From Boswellia sacra (lineage: Eukaryota; Streptophyta; Magnoliopsida; Sapindales; Burseraceae): DNA of 64,000 nucleotides. A program made the position numbers and the translations under genes. The stretch spans positions 62,001 to 126,000 of the forward strand of contig SNVD02005014.1 in the NCBI GenBank assembly GCA_013180625.2, in the 5' to 3' direction. The notes under the pieces are model-generated. The model was given only the letters and a program-made list of their open reading frames with translations. It was not told the origin of the DNA and made no database searches. This document shows positions 45,601 through 60,000 of the stretch, one piece after another. Numbering within the stretch: position 1 is the first letter of the stretch; each line of letters begins with the position of its first letter.

Positions 45601-47072
45601 TCATTTCATTGGTGTAACGGTGGTTCGATTACTCCAAGAAAATTAACGAGCCTATTTTCCAATATCTGGTTTCATTTACTCTATTCAACTGTGCTGAATA
45701 AAATGCAGCATCCCCCCTCTACCCACAGAAGATAAAAATTTAAATATAAAATAAAGTTAGATTCAATGTTCAAAATTTGGAGCTGCATATAACTCACCTG
45801 TGAATACCTTTACTATTCAGACTATAACATTTTGCCTTAGCTATCTTGATACTCCAAAACATTCCTATCAACAGTTCAAACCTTTCTAGTTTTGACAGTT
45901 TATTTAGAACCTTGAAGCTTATTTCCCTCGAAAGGCCCTCCACCCAAAAATGTTCTAAGAACAGAAAGGTATAATCATATGTTATAAATATGAGAAATCA
46001 TCAAGGGCTGTTGAACTATTACCACCCAAAAAGAGAGGGCTAGGGTTATTAACTTAAAACCATAGAGTGATTGAGTTGATTCCATGATTGAACCACATAA
46101 TATGATGTCCTTTTAACAAAACCACGATAATTGTAATTCAGTACAGTTTTACGGAGAACCTTCATGTACCAGATGTAAAAGGTACTTACAAGATCAAAAA
46201 GGCCAAATAGAATCAAGACTATCAGAAAAAGAAAGACAACAAGATCTGAAGGCTTTGAAAAACAATTTCGTCAGATATAAACTGTTGAGTTAGTTAATAC
46301 TAGAAAGCAATTAGTGAAACAAGCTTGTTCTTCAGACTCCACTCCTGTAACATTTTCTTCCCAAAATTGTTATGCTATTTTCATATAAACAGAAAATTAT
46401 TAGATGAAACATCCTTAACATGATTCTAGATAAGCCAAAGCTTTAGTACCAGAGCCCAAAAGTTTAAATACAACAAGAAATCCATACCTAACGTTCAGAT
46501 ATAAAACCGAACCAAACCAAACCCGACCCAACCCAACCCTAGAGTGGATACGCTAAACATTACTCCACAGATCTTAATTAAGAATAAGACATAGAAATCA
46601 GCCGTTGTTGACAAAAGGAGATCTTTAAACTAAGAGATTTGAGATACAGCACTGCTTGTTAAAGAGATCTCTAAATTATTCAGCTGAAAAGAAGCCTCCA
46701 ATCCCACAAATACATGTATCAACCCACTACCGGAAATTTTAACCGTGAAGGGGAAGACCCTCTTCTTCTTTCAGCAATTCCATGCCAAAGGAAAAACTTG
46801 GGCCTTGAAGACAAGCAAGTTGCATGAAATTCAGGCCTAAGCTGATTAACAGTAAATACATAAATTTACTACCCCATTTTATCATTATCTAATGATTTCC
46901 ATAATATTGCACTGTTCAAAAAAGAATTTTACCAAACTAAAAATGACAGTTCAAAAAAAGGGTCAAGAAATTAACCTAAACGATAACATACAATTGAATC
47001 ATGATTAATTATAATATTGAAGAATATTCAAACAAATGGATCCTATAGTTTAAATGCTCTCTTATTTCTTTT

Positions 47073-47109
<37 letters not shown>

Positions 47110-47240
47110 AGAAATTAACCTAAACGATAACAAACAATTGAACCTAAACGATAACATACAATTGAATCATGATTAATTATAATATTGAAGAATATTCAAA
47201 CAAATGGATCCTATAGTTTAAATGCTCTCTTATTTCTTTT

Positions 47241-47282
<42 letters not shown>

Positions 47283-47840
47283 AGATTTCATCAAAAGAAA
47301 AGAGTAGATACAAAAGTGAACAAGCCGCGCACAAAAAAATCCGGTGAATGGATCACAAAATTTCTAAACAATATAGGCTGAACAACTCCTAAAGAGAATA
47401 GATGGATAAGAAAGACAAAACCAGCAACCAAAGTTAGCCCATAACTTCTTCCCAATTTAAGGGAGAAAGGTTAAGGGTGAATAGCTGTTGATCTTGCTTT
47501 CCCAGGAAGCAAAGGTTTTAGGAACAGGATATAATACTTGGAAAAAACAATACATGATGAAGCATGGAGAACTACCATCCAGCATAAAAATACAAGTCAA
47601 AACAAGAAAAAAAAAACAACAGTATAACAATATTGTTGCACCTTTTTTTAAAAAAAAAAAGAAACTATAAATTGAACCGGATAAGAACTATACAAAAGAG
47701 GACAAGCAATCCACAAATGGAGGATAAGCCTGAATAATAGACAAAACTATACTTAAGATTTTCAGTCAATCCTATACATTTGGAAATCCAAAAACATCCT
47801 AAATCAACATGTAATATCCAGAACTCCTTCCCAATTCAAA
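42640..47840. other. 3' UTR of LysM gene, then AT-rich intergenic DNA
   Basis: The LysM 3' UTR probably ends near 42790-42920 (AATAAAGAAATA at about 42896). After that no gene, RNA gene or transposon terminus is recognised. ORFs are short and look random. The only structure is the duplicated segment with GA microsatellites at 46962-47280 and a T-run near 43412-43428. Confidence 0.65.
46962..47279. repeat. Tandem duplication of about 150-170 bp, each unit ending in a (GA)n microsatellite
   Basis: The block starting GTCAAGAAATTAACCTAAAC at 46962 recurs at 47107, and both end in a long GA run (about 47076-47106 and 47244-47278). The second unit has an additional internal repeat of about 24 bases, ACCTAAACGATAACAWACAATTGA, at its start. 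Confidence 0.9.
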
Positions 47841-48960
47841 TGAGTAAAAAAGAAAGAGGAATCGTGAAACTCTTTTGTAACTGAAGCCCAAAGTGAAGCT
47901 AAAAGCCAAACTCTATCCTATAAAGATTGAATGTCTGTCTCCGAATAATCTTCAAACAATCTTCTATTTCTCTCAATCCAAATTACCCAAATCACTGCCA
48001 AAACAGCACACTTCCACAATACCTCAGCTTTTTTGCTTCTGCCAAAAGAATCTAAGAATTCTACGAATAATGATTTACAGAGGCTGGAATAAGCCAAAAA
48101 ACTTCAGCTGCCTGAAATAATTTGAGCCACAAACCCAAAGCTAATAGGCAGTGAAGCAACAAGTGAGATTCAAATACATCTTAGGAAACCTTTTTCCAAT
48201 AATCTCAGCTGTGTTGATTTTGTTTTGAGCTAAGGCCCACGCAAAAATTTTAACCTTACAAGGAACTTTGGCCTTCCAAATAGAATCAGCTGGCAGAGCG
48301 TCAGGGACAGAATGATCATTAATTAACCAAGAGAAAAAGGATTTCCAAGAGAAAGACCCTGAGGAATCAAGTTTCCAAACCCTCCTATCTATTTCAAGAA
48401 CACTAATGGAAACATTGCCAATACTAGACGAGTAGGGAGAGATCCAGAATTTCTCTCTCATTTAAGTTCCTTAAGAAATCCAAATTCCAGTTCCAATTAT
48501 GAGAGAAGGCCGAAACGACTCTTGATTTGATGGAAATATTGCAGGACTTTATTAATTTATAGAGGGGAGGATAAACTTCACACAAAGGGGAGTCATGTAG
48601 CCAAGAATCCTCCCAAAAACGTATCAATTCTCCATTCCCCACATCAAATTATGAACGAGGAAAAATATCTGGAAAACTTTGGAAATAGATTTCCAAGGGC
48701 TTCTTGAAGATCCACTACAAACAAAATTTAGAATCCCTCCCATTACTATGAAGACTTTATTTGCGCTTGATAATAGCATACCATAAAGAGATTTTTTCTA
48801 AAAGGAATCTCCAAAGCCATTTATCTAACAAAGCTCGGTTTCTTTTGTCAATATTACCAATCCCAAGACCTCATTTATCATGAGATCTAGTGACAATCCC
48901 CCAATTCACTAGATGAATACTCTCAACAATATGGTTGCACCTGTCCCCATTAAATAGTGT
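47840..48960 (-). mobile_element. Decayed LINE (non-LTR retrotransposon) 3' fragment
   Basis: Read on the minus strand, frames joined across stops give the C-terminal part of a plant L1-type ORF2. First comes GIGNIDKRNRALLDKWLWRF (near 48850), then NGELIRFWEDSWLHDSPL (near 48620), then the zinc-binding reverse transcriptase-associated region with VWKLDSSGSFSWKSFFSWL and IWKAKVPCKVKIFAWALAQN (48461-48141). Last is FGRSKKAEVLWKCAVLAVIW with WIERNRRLFED (near 48060-47950). There are many stops and frame changes. No reverse transcriptase core, endonuclease or poly(A) end is seen, so it is 5'-truncated and old. Confidence 0.82.
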
Positions 48961-51900
48961 AAAGAGCTATTAATGGAAGTACACATCACCAGCATTTCAG
49001 GCCAAAAATAAATGAAGATGACGATGACGATGACGATAATAAACAAATAAAGGCCAATGCATTCATAGAAGAGCAGGCATGTATCATCCCAGTATTCCTT
49101 GAATATATACATTACTCAAAGCAAATATAAGTATACACTGAATGCCAAATAAAATAGCCAGTGCAGGCATGTGCACTGGTAGCAAGACAAATGAAGGTGT
49201 TGTATTCAATTTTTCTTTTCAAGCAATTTAGTGCAGTAGTTTGACAAACAAGATTTTAGGAAAAAATGTGAAAGGGTGGCCTTAAATGCCAAAGCAAGAG
49301 TGTGATTTCCAAGCAGTTTAGATGTTTTTTAAAGTCCGAACGCATAAAATAATTCTCAGATTTTTTAGTAACTCCCAACCCCACCCTAAATAGCCTAATT
49401 TTTTTTTTCATTCACATCCCCATGCAAATAAACGCTCTCCCTTGCAATCAACATGCAATTCTCACTAAAAGAATACCGACCTTTTGACTTAGAAAGAAAC
49501 TTGCACCCGGTAAGTTTTTATTTCTTTCAAGACAAAGTCCTTAAGAGAAGGTACCCCCAAAAACCCCCAGAAACAGGAAGGGGCTAACCCCTTTGCTTTA
49601 ACTAAACAACAAATAACAAAAACTAAAGAACCATATTTATCTCCACAAGTCCTATTAACAAATTCCATATGCATCCCCGGCAAACTCTTTAGTTTTGGGA
49701 AAAACTCTCAAACATGATCCATCCTTGGGAAAAAGAGTGTCTACCTTTGGACTAACAAATCATACCAAAGAACCTCGAGATCTAAGCCACCAAGTTTGAT
49801 TCAATGACTCAAAGTCTGCTCGATAACCAGTCAAAATCACTTGGAAAACTTCAGTGAATTTACTTGACTGAGCTACTCATATAACCCAAAAGGAAACTCC
49901 TCAAGTAAAATCTCACCGTAAAAATGGATTGTTTCTCAGCCAAAGTATTAAGAGCAAAGTGGGGCTTTGAGTAATAAGATTCAAGACCCCGTGGGTAACG
50001 GAGCTCATGAACCTCATACAGTAGCCATTTAATATAGCTCAGCTACCGTAAAAAAGAGCTTATTTAATACAAAAGCTCTTTTCTTTTTCTCTTTCTTCTT
50101 TTTTTTTTTTTGGACTGTTTAATTGAAATATAGAAAATTTGTGGATGTCTAATGCAGCCACTTTACATCTAATAGAAGAAGCTCAAAACTTTGAATTTTC
50201 CAATAAACTCTTTCAACTTCCTTAAAGTTCTAAAATATCAATTAGAATTCCTACTTTCTTCTTTCTCTACAATTCTTTTTTGGGTAAATTATCACAAAAA
50301 AACACTTTCATATTTTACACAACCCCATCAAATAAATTTTTATATAAACTCTATTTTCATAAGCTTTACTTCAATAAACTTTACTAGAAGAAGCCTCGAT
50401 AAGTATAGACCCTTGGGCATTTAATAAGAACTTTGGGGGAACATTTTGACTTCAAAGACAAATTCTTCCAATTCACATCTAAAAGTTTAAAAAGGGTTCA
50501 GTTGCTAGATAAACAACAATTCTTGGTCTTAACAACAATCCATCTCACATGTGTTTCCAAATCCTCAAGAGTTCTTAACACCAAAACAAGATTCTTGTAA
50601 GATTTGAGATAAGAGCTATCCAAACCCAAACCCATCCCACACCACCCCTTACCGGTGAGTAAGACTTGAGCTTTAGAACGATTATATTTAAGAAGAAAAA
50701 TTAATGTGCAGATATTAAGGTTTCATAAATGAAAAGTCATAATTCAAATTTGATCACCGAGTTTACAAGCTTTTATAACTTTGCGGTCAACTTTACAATA
50801 CCATGTATTTCCTCCACCAGAATTCCACCAAACTACCAACTACTGTAAATGTTATGTTGCTTATCAACAATTCTTCACTAATTCCTATAAATGATGAGTA
50901 CTTTATTCATCTACATGTGAATCCTATGTATCATCATTGTTTTAGGTAAAAGCCTCAAGAAGAATTATTAAATTACAAAGTGGTCACCTTGTAATGGTAG
51001 CATATATAGGCATCAAGTCAACAAAAACCATTACATCCAAAGTGCTCACAATGTAAGGGTAGCACATATAGGCATCAAGCAAATAGGGTCGGTTTAATTG
51101 AGGCGACAGCTTCCTTGTCAATGCCATCTTTCAATTTGCTTGGAGGATTTTACAGCTCCGTCAGTTCTTTGACAAGAATTAATGTTTAACTCATCAAGAT
51201 GCAAGGAGCTGATGAGGCTGACAAGAAAGAAATGGTACATATTTTATAGAAGAACTAGAAAGAATATTCATGAGAGAATTTAAAAGGAAGCTGATACAGG
51301 TCCAAAACCATTGTCAATGCCCCAACAGACTAAAATTGGAGAAGCCAAACAAGCTAACTACTGATTTACAGCGGTTTTGGCAGACTATAACGAGATCATT
51401 GGTATTCATCATTAAATCACCGTTCTGACCCCATATCAAAGTTAAAATAGGATCCACATAATTCAAATGCTGTCTGCATTAACATCACCAAATAAATAAT
51501 AACTACTATTTTGAACCTCCAACTGTCTAACAACATTAGGTTTCTTGTATCTTTCTTCTACAACAGGCAGAAATCTATAAAGAATAAAGTAGAGCCACTA
51601 AGCAATACTTAGAGACTGTACACCCACTCAGATAATTGATACTTGACTAGTTCAGTTATTAAAAAATTTAATTGTAAGTTCATTATTGCACTACAAATCT
51701 TAACATAAGAGACAGCACAATGAAACACATTGCAAATTTAGCAGCAACAACAAAGTTAAAAAAGCAATTTGCAAATTAGGAATAAAATAAAACTCGCAGA
51801 AGAGAGGAACAACAGGAAAGAGAAGAAGATTTCAGTGAAAAGAAGCAACAAACTGAGCACCTACTTTAATGGTACCTAGTAACCACAAAGTCCCATACAA

Positions 51901-54032
51901 TTCAACATAAGAATAGAAAATTGAGTTTATGTGTAAACATACAGAAACTGATGGAAACAGTAGATCTGAAAAACTAAAATGTGATCGATGAGTCAGTGCA
52001 CGGTTAAACCAGTGTCATATTCTGGAAGTATAACATCTATTAAACCAGTGTCATGCGATGAAACAGTCTTAATCTCCTCAACCTGATCGAAGAAGATATA
52101 TCCATTAACTTTTTATTTACTTTATCATCACCTCGAAGATCATAAAAAATGAGTCAAAAAAATTCAGGTCAACAGATAAGCAGAAATAACATTGGTCCTT
52201 TAATGGTACAGTTTCTTAGATTTTATTTTTTAATCATTTTCTTCTTCCTCTTTTTTTATTTAGAAGATATCATAAGAATTACTTATAAAAAATTAAACCC
52301 AAAAGTAGTATCTTGCAGTTTCGACAAATGAATCTTGGAAATGGAAAAATCAATAAAAGTCATTTTCCTAATTCTATTATTTTTAAACCATAACAAATGA
52401 AAACATGATTTCGTATTTTTTGGGGGGGAAAAAAGATAAGGAAAACAATAAACAGACAAGTATTCTGCACATACAAGAACCAAGATAATGGGCGGTGGGG
52501 GTGCAGAAAGCTGTATCCTCCCTTGAGAACGATGATAGACAATTAAGGCATGTTCACAGGGATTTTCTGTTCATGATGTCAAGCTCACATTTTTCTTTCT
52601 CTCATCAACAATTATTCCTCTTTCTTCTACTTTGAAAGCATAATAATTTTCTTTCAACAGTAATGAGACCACCTTAAACCAGTCACATGACTGATACACA
52701 GCATGACCCCACTCCAACTCCCTCCACCTCGAAAAACCTAATCAACCTAATTCTTCAGCATCAAATCCCAACCCCAAATTTCAATAACAGTGAAGAATTC
52801 GAAGCCCAAAACATTGTCATGTCATATAGGGGATATTGAAGTTTCACTCAAGCCATATGCAGACGCTGGATAACAATTAAACAAAATCCTAAATTGGTTA
52901 CTCCACAGATTCAAACATTAACTAAACAAATTGCTAGGTAAGAATTTTGGAGCATCTAAAACATTACTTTATCATAAATGAATGCAGACAATGACCTAGG
53001 CATGTACAGTCCCAAGGGAAGCAAAAAGGCCAAGAAAGAGCGCTATATTAGTAGAAGTTAGATACGACATTGCAAGAAATGAGCTAAAAAGAGATTCGTA
53101 TATTAATTAGTGATTAACAATTGTCTATCAAAATTCATCAAACTCAAATTTGTCACTTGTGACACAAATTTCTTCATGTAGGATATTCAGTATAATTACA
53201 AGAGATAAGAAACAGGTGTACTAACCAAGTCAGAAACATGGGCCTACACTTGGAAGCAAATGTTCCCTGGATACATTTGTCAGGAAAAATTACAATATAC
53301 ACAGTCCTGCCAAGAGTCTCCATAAGCTCTAAAACTGCCTTTCAAGTGGTAATTGGATATGTCCACAAGATAAATCTTCCTTTGGAGAAGAATACTAATT
53401 TAAATTTGTAACTTGTTTCGAACCCACAACACTGAAAATTTAAAACAAAAGAAAAACTGATTAGAAGAGAAAAAGGGAGGGATGGAGAGCTTACATTTGG
53501 TTACGCCAAACATCAGTGCTCTCACTTTCAACATTAATACTCAAATATTCTGGCACAAGTACATAAGCTTTATCGAAACAAGAACTTACATTAAGCACTT
53601 ACTAAGTCTTCAGGCTCATTATTAAGCTGGTCTCCAACAATTAATTGCTGACATGTCAGGTCTACATGGCAACATTTGGGAAACACCATGACCTTAAATA
53701 ATACAACATGAAGTCAATTTTGGGAAGTCAATTTTGGCATCAGTTGGGCACCCAATTGCTCAAATTTACTTGAGATTATTTAAAAAAAACAAGAGAGAGA
53801 GAGAGAGAAGCTAGATCTTGTCTTCTTTTCTTTTCTTTTCCTTTTCTTCTCTTCTTTTTTTCTTTTTTTTTTTTTTTTTTTTAGTAATCTCGTACTTCCC
53901 AAGTAATGTGGCAATCATTTTAGAAGCCATAATACTTGTCACATTAGCTCAACATCCACATGGCATTTATATATGAAGCCACATTACTTGGGATCCAGAG
54001 TATAATTCATTTTTCAAATTATTTATTTAAAG
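48961..54032. other. Intergenic DNA downstream of the HUA2-like gene, no gene seen
   Basis: AT-rich with short, unconvincing ORFs. It contains a GATGAC run at 49014-49037, GA repeats at about 53793-53807, and a long CT/T-rich tract at about 53815-53882. A further 3' exon or the 3' UTR of the HUA2-like gene may lie here, because the last exon found ends at a sequence that could also be a splice donor. Confidence 0.6.
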
Positions 54033-57000
54033 CTACACACCTGGAATTGGAGGTGCAGCTGGTAAATTGTTAGTGGCAGGGTGCTGAAAACCCATATTAT
54101 TTGTGGGTTGTCTTTCAACAGGTGGCCGAAAGTAACCTGTGACAGAAAAAAGTTTAGTATCATGTAGATCCCAAGATTCAAGCAAGATAAAACTTTGAAG
54201 TAGAACCTATGAAATTACTGAGGATGCATCAACCCAGTAATCCTTTTAAAGGAAATAAAACTTAAGCTGTATTAAAGAGAAGTGAAAAAAGGAGAAACAA
54301 AAGTGGATCAGAAAACCACAACTGATATCAACCCTCTTAACTCTTGTAAATGTTTTGTACCATTTCCAGCATTAAATTTCTAGATGACCATCTCTAAGGC
54401 TTGCAAGTAAATCAGTTCCACAAGGTGTTAGCAAAAGCTTCAAAAGGACAGGAAAAGAATCCAAAAAATGACCCACACAGTAAAATTTCTATCCACAAGG
54501 CAATTGAAGTCCAGATAACAATGGTGCACTTCAAACAAATAATCAAATAAAGGTAAATATCATTAAATGCACTAAAACTAAAACAAACAAAGTCACAATT
54601 AAAAGGAAGAAAAAGAATATCAAATAGATGAAATTTGCCATCGCAGAACCACTGCTTTTTTATTTAAGACAAATAACTAAAATATATTTTAGCAAAAAGG
54701 CCATGCTAATTATCTAAATAGAGCTCGACATCCATAATGAAATTTGTTAGGATATTTACTTAATTTAGAAACCAATTTTAGACAAATTAGATATAATGCT
54801 TACCATCCTGGACAAATGGAGGACCTGATTGAGGAGGAGGAGTTCTCCCACCCATCCATACACCATGCTGAATATCTGTGTTAAATTCACCTGATGGCAG
54901 TCTCCACTGTTCATCAGAGACAAAACGTCTCTGGTTATCAGGATGTGATGGCATTGCATATGGACGGGGATAATGCTGATGAGGATGTTGCTGAATCGCA
55001 GGCTTCGTAAATGAGAAATGATTGGAAGGGGTTTGGGGCAGGCCAGGATGCAGAGGTCTTTGCACAAAAGTTGTATTACCTTGCTGGAATGACTGGTTTG
55101 GTTGAGAAGCTTGGGGGTTTAAGTACATATCGTTATGTCCATACTCCAACTGCCTCGAAGAGTTAAATCCAGAAGGTTCCCGAGAATTACACATTCCTGT
55201 CGGTACAAAGCACGGTGACTGTTGTGGGTACATTTCATTTTTCACAACAGCATCCATATGACCACCATGAGGAGCATTCCCAGGCACTTGGACAATTTGA
55301 TTGGCCTGCAACAAAATAAAATTTAAAAAAGTTATAGTAACATGCTAACGCATTCACAAGAATACAAAGAAAACAAAAGCAGCAAGTCTTACACTCGGTG
55401 TGTTACAATATTCACGAGGTACAGGTGGTTGATAAGCCAACTGCGGTGAAGATTGCACTGAAGATTGAGGTGGTAATAATTGTTGAGCCACTAACGAAGG
55501 TTGTGATTGTACAATTGACGATTGTGGAATCAATGATGGCGGAGGGCCCAAAGGGGGAGGTGGTGGTGGCGGCTGTGATGGAGGGGGAGGAGGAGGGGGT
55601 GGAGGTGAAGGAGATGACTGTGGAGGAGGTGGTGGTGGTGGTGGTGATGGAGGCAAAGGAGGGAGTGGCGGAGGAGAATCTGGAGGCAATGGTGGAGAAC
55701 CCTCGGGTAAAGGAGGCATCTCACTGAAATTATTTGAAACTGGGTCCAAGATCCTCTCTGAGCCTTGCTGTTGTGAATCTATTTCAAGAGAATCATTTTC
55801 ATCCTTTGGGTGACCAGAGACATCTTCCATTTCAAGCTCCCCATCCACATCCTCTAAGATACAATGACGTCTATCGTTGGGAGTAATCGTACATGTTTCC
55901 GATTCTCCTGAAGCACGAGTTTGCTCTATTGGTGATGCATCACCGGCTTCCTTATATGTGCCGATTGGAAGATCTTCTTCTTCTTCCTCCTCAAACACAT
56001 GAGAAGATAAAAAGCCAGGCAACTGAAATGAAGCATTGCTGATACATTGAACATGAGAAAGAAACATGTATCAGAGAGTTAGATCCAAATTGACAAATAC
56101 TACAAATTGCAAAATGAATTGATTTGCCAGCATGCAATTTTTCCAACTATGGATTATTATAAAATAAAATAAGAAGGACAAGAGAGAGAAGTTTTCATAC
56201 CTTCCATACTCATCAACAAGCATGCCTTCCATTTCTCTGATAGGATCATCTATAGCACGCTCAGCTCGAGATGGTCGCCTAAGGGAAAACCCCGAAGATG
56301 TGTCATCATTTGAAACTCCAATGTCATCCATGCAACGCCGCAAAAGAGATTCAGGCAAAATTTTTCTCTCAACCCACAGGCGTAAAACCTGGTAGAAGGC
56401 AAAGGATCAATCTATCTTAAGCTGAAACAAAGAATTAAATACAATTGAAAGAGTTCTACCTTCAGACATTGGCGACGATTTTCACGAGCCCCAGCCCCAG
56501 GTGGTGCAGCAGCACCTAGAAGGCGTGGCAGTGCAGATTGAACAGTAGGAAGATATGAAGCTCCCGCAATACCTAAGTAATGATTAAATCACAGGTCATC
56601 TAAATAGGGAGGTAAAGGCTATAAATCATATTCAAAAATTCAATTAAGAAAGCAAACGCCGGTTTCTAATAAGCAAGTTATTCACCACAATGCAAGAATC
56701 AACTTAATATAACATTATGCACCATTGGTTAAAGCAACTCCGAACGAGGGTCAATATGAAATCCAGGTGAAAAAATGTAGCATTAAACATTTTTAATCAT
56801 TACCACAAAAAAAAAATTATATTTAAGTACAGTTATTTCAAACATTTACTTTTCACACGAGAGAGAGCGAGAGACCTTTTTGACTATGTGAACATTGGGT
56901 GATTGAGTCCACAAGAAAGAACAAGTCCACTTTACGATGATAACTAGGCTCACTTTCCAACTTGCGAATGAGAAGTTCTACAACCTGCATACAACCATAG

Positions 57001-60000
57001 AGTTCAAAACATCAAAAGTGCAACAAGAATCACTGTCCCATGTTATAGTCGTCAAACTCTACACTAAACATTGAGTAATCCTACACTTACAAATAGAGCG
57101 ATAATTCTCCCCACCTGGGTCAGTAACCCGGATAACCCTGCCTTGCCAAGCCAGAGAGAAAAATGGCTCCCAAGGTGGGGGGCAAGGAGCACCCAAGCCC
57201 CAAGTAAAATTCCCCAGAAAAAAGAACTATTAAAATTCGTATTTTTTTATAAATTGATAATAAAAGAAGATTACTAAGAAAAAGAAAAGAATGTTTAACT
57301 TTTAAGCCTATCACATAAACTAACTTGCCAAGCCCAACTGCACTCTATAACCCAAAACAAGAAGCTCGCATTTTAACATCAACTGAACAGCCAAAAAAAA
57401 AGAATAAGCCATACATTTTCTGCAATTAAACATTCAACCACATCCATTTTCAAATATCAAATCAAAAACCTATACTCCCAACATTCAACAAGACTCCCCA
57501 TTGATATGTAAATTGTATTGGACTTGTAAACACTTGTTTCACGAAATATGAATATTTGCTTTGCGGTGATAGTTTAATGTGGATGTAATGATAAAATGAC
57601 ATGATTAATTTATTATGTATATATGTTTTGACTTTCAAGATCCAATCTATTTATTTCTTCATATTTCTGTAAGTCTATGGCATAAACTTCTCCAGCCAAC
57701 CAAGACCGAGTAGATTGTTCCAACTTCTTTTGGGAGTTCCTTTCATAACATTTTTATCACTTTGATAAAACAGTCAAAGCAAAAACTTCATGCAGTTTTG
57801 TTGTTTTGGCTACTTTGTGGAGAATTTGGCAAGAAAGAAAGAAAATAAGTTTTTAAGATACTTAAAAGGAAAATATACTTATTTTGTGGGATAAAGTGTG
57901 TCTTCTAACTTCTCTATGAGCTTTTGTGTCAGAATCTTTTCAAGGGACTCCTTTTCTTGCACCCTTAAATTGGTTGGGAAATTCAGCTTAATTTCAATTT
58001 TTGGCTCCAGTTTTTAAAGTCCATAGCTTTTCTTTATGAGTTCTGAGCCTATATTGTCCAGAAATTTTAGTGACCCTTTAGCTAGATTAACGAAAGTCTC
58101 TTTGCTCCTTCTCAAAAGAGGGGTCAGAGATATGTGTCAAGGAAATGTCAGTTATACTCGAAAGCTAAAGCAATGGAGCTAAATTATGTAGATAACCAAT
58201 CTCAAGAAACATCTTATGTCATGTCTATATCAAAGAAACATAGAAGATTTTTGCATTATTTTGTTTGTTTGAACATAAGCAATGGGCCCATAGTACATCT
58301 ACTGCTAAACATATACTACTTTCTTGTTTAGAAAGAAGTCAAACATCTACTGCTAAACATATACTACTTTCTTGTTTAGAAAGAAGTCAAACATTTATTG
58401 GCCATTAATACTATTTCTTAAACATATTAATACATTTATCTAATAGCATTACATCTAAATGTTTCTGTATGACACATCCCCAACAATAGTTTTTTATCAC
58501 TATTATCAGGTTCTGAACCAACAGAAATTTATGAAACAAATAATGGATAGACAGTGTGTGACAAGCTCTCTCTCAAAGGGTAAATTAAACCTACTCAATC
58601 TATATCATGCACTGAAGGCATGCATAAATCATTGAAGAAAAGCTTGGAATTATAACAACACAACTTGCCTGAAAAACTCTAGCTCAACATACAAAAGTTT
58701 ACTAACTATACTCCAAAACAGCTTCCAACTTAGATAAATCCTTAGATTTCTCTCACGACAACCCAGAACAACCAGAAAAAGATAAGAATATGAAAGATAT
58801 TAATATGCTAATATTAGTAATTTTCAAAAATCTTAGTAATCATTCTCATTAAGTACTAAGGTTTTACACTAATTCATAGTAAAATAACCAAAAAAAAAGT
58901 AATTTACATTTATAACGTAAAAAGTAATCCAAAAAGCATAAGGTGAAGTTGGGAAAAGAGAGATGCTCTTAGCCTACCTCATTGGCAATACCATACTTGG
59001 CACAGTCAATTGCAAGACGAGTTGCACGTCCAATACTTTCTTTAGTCCTTGACAAAGTTTCTATCATTCCTTCAAATGCGTCACGAGCAACAGCAGCCTC
59101 AGTACCGCCACTCAATGAGCCTCCACCGGCTCTGTGGCCGGAACTAACTCTTCTCTCTTCATTTTCCTCAATATCTAGTTGGCTCTGGGTCACTGATTGA
59201 TGAACAAGAGCCGACGGAGAAGCCAAAGTTGCGCGATTATTAAATCCATGCATATCTGCCTGTAGCAAGTTACTGGAGCTGGACACAAAAGGCTGAACAG
59301 AAGAGGGGCTAGGGCTCCTCCCCTGCACATCAGTTACAGAATTAAAACCAGCATTAGGATTTCCAAGAGAAAATTGTTGCAAATGAGCTTGTTTCCTTTT
59401 CGCCTGAGCAGCAGCAATAAGATGTTTCATGGACAAGGCAGAGTCTGTAGTCTTGGACTCAAAAAATGAACTGGCTCTATCTTCTCTACCAGCTTCTATT
59501 CTGTAATTGGGGTGAAAGATATATAAAAACAAAATATAAACAAGAAACAAATAAATGACAAAGAGACGTAACAAAATACCAAATCATCATACATTTCAGT
59601 GGGCAATGAACTGTGCTCTATTGAAATTTCTGTTAAAACAGCACGGTCATTGAAACGTGAAGCAGCTTTTGGAGTAGGTCTTTCTCCTGAGGCAGCTGTC
59701 CTATTTCTTTGACTTGCCACCTGACTTTGCGGAGAGTTTGTGCAATCCGAAATCAGACTCGAACCCTTACCAGGAATGACCTGAACCTTTTTTTGAGTAC
59801 TAGTAATAGAACCTTTAGAAGCCAAAGGTTTAGACGTTTTTGGTTGTTCCACAGCTGTTTTAGTAGCAGAAACCAAATGTGGAGAATCACTAGGAGATAC
59901 CAATATTGCTTTAGCCTCCTTCAATGACAGCTGCTCAGAATCTGCTTTCCCTGGACTGCGTGGAACATGAGAATCAGGCCTCCTTTCACAATTTTCCAAT

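Noticed and set aside
46500..46545. ACCAAACCAAACCCGACCCAACC run resembling degenerate telomere repeat
   Set aside because: The unit is not (TTTAGGG)n or its complement and it does not repeat regularly. Simple sequence only.
55398..55727. Plus-strand ORF of 109 codons rich in V, E and G
   Set aside because: It is the antisense shadow of the polyproline-coding exon of the HUA2-like gene.
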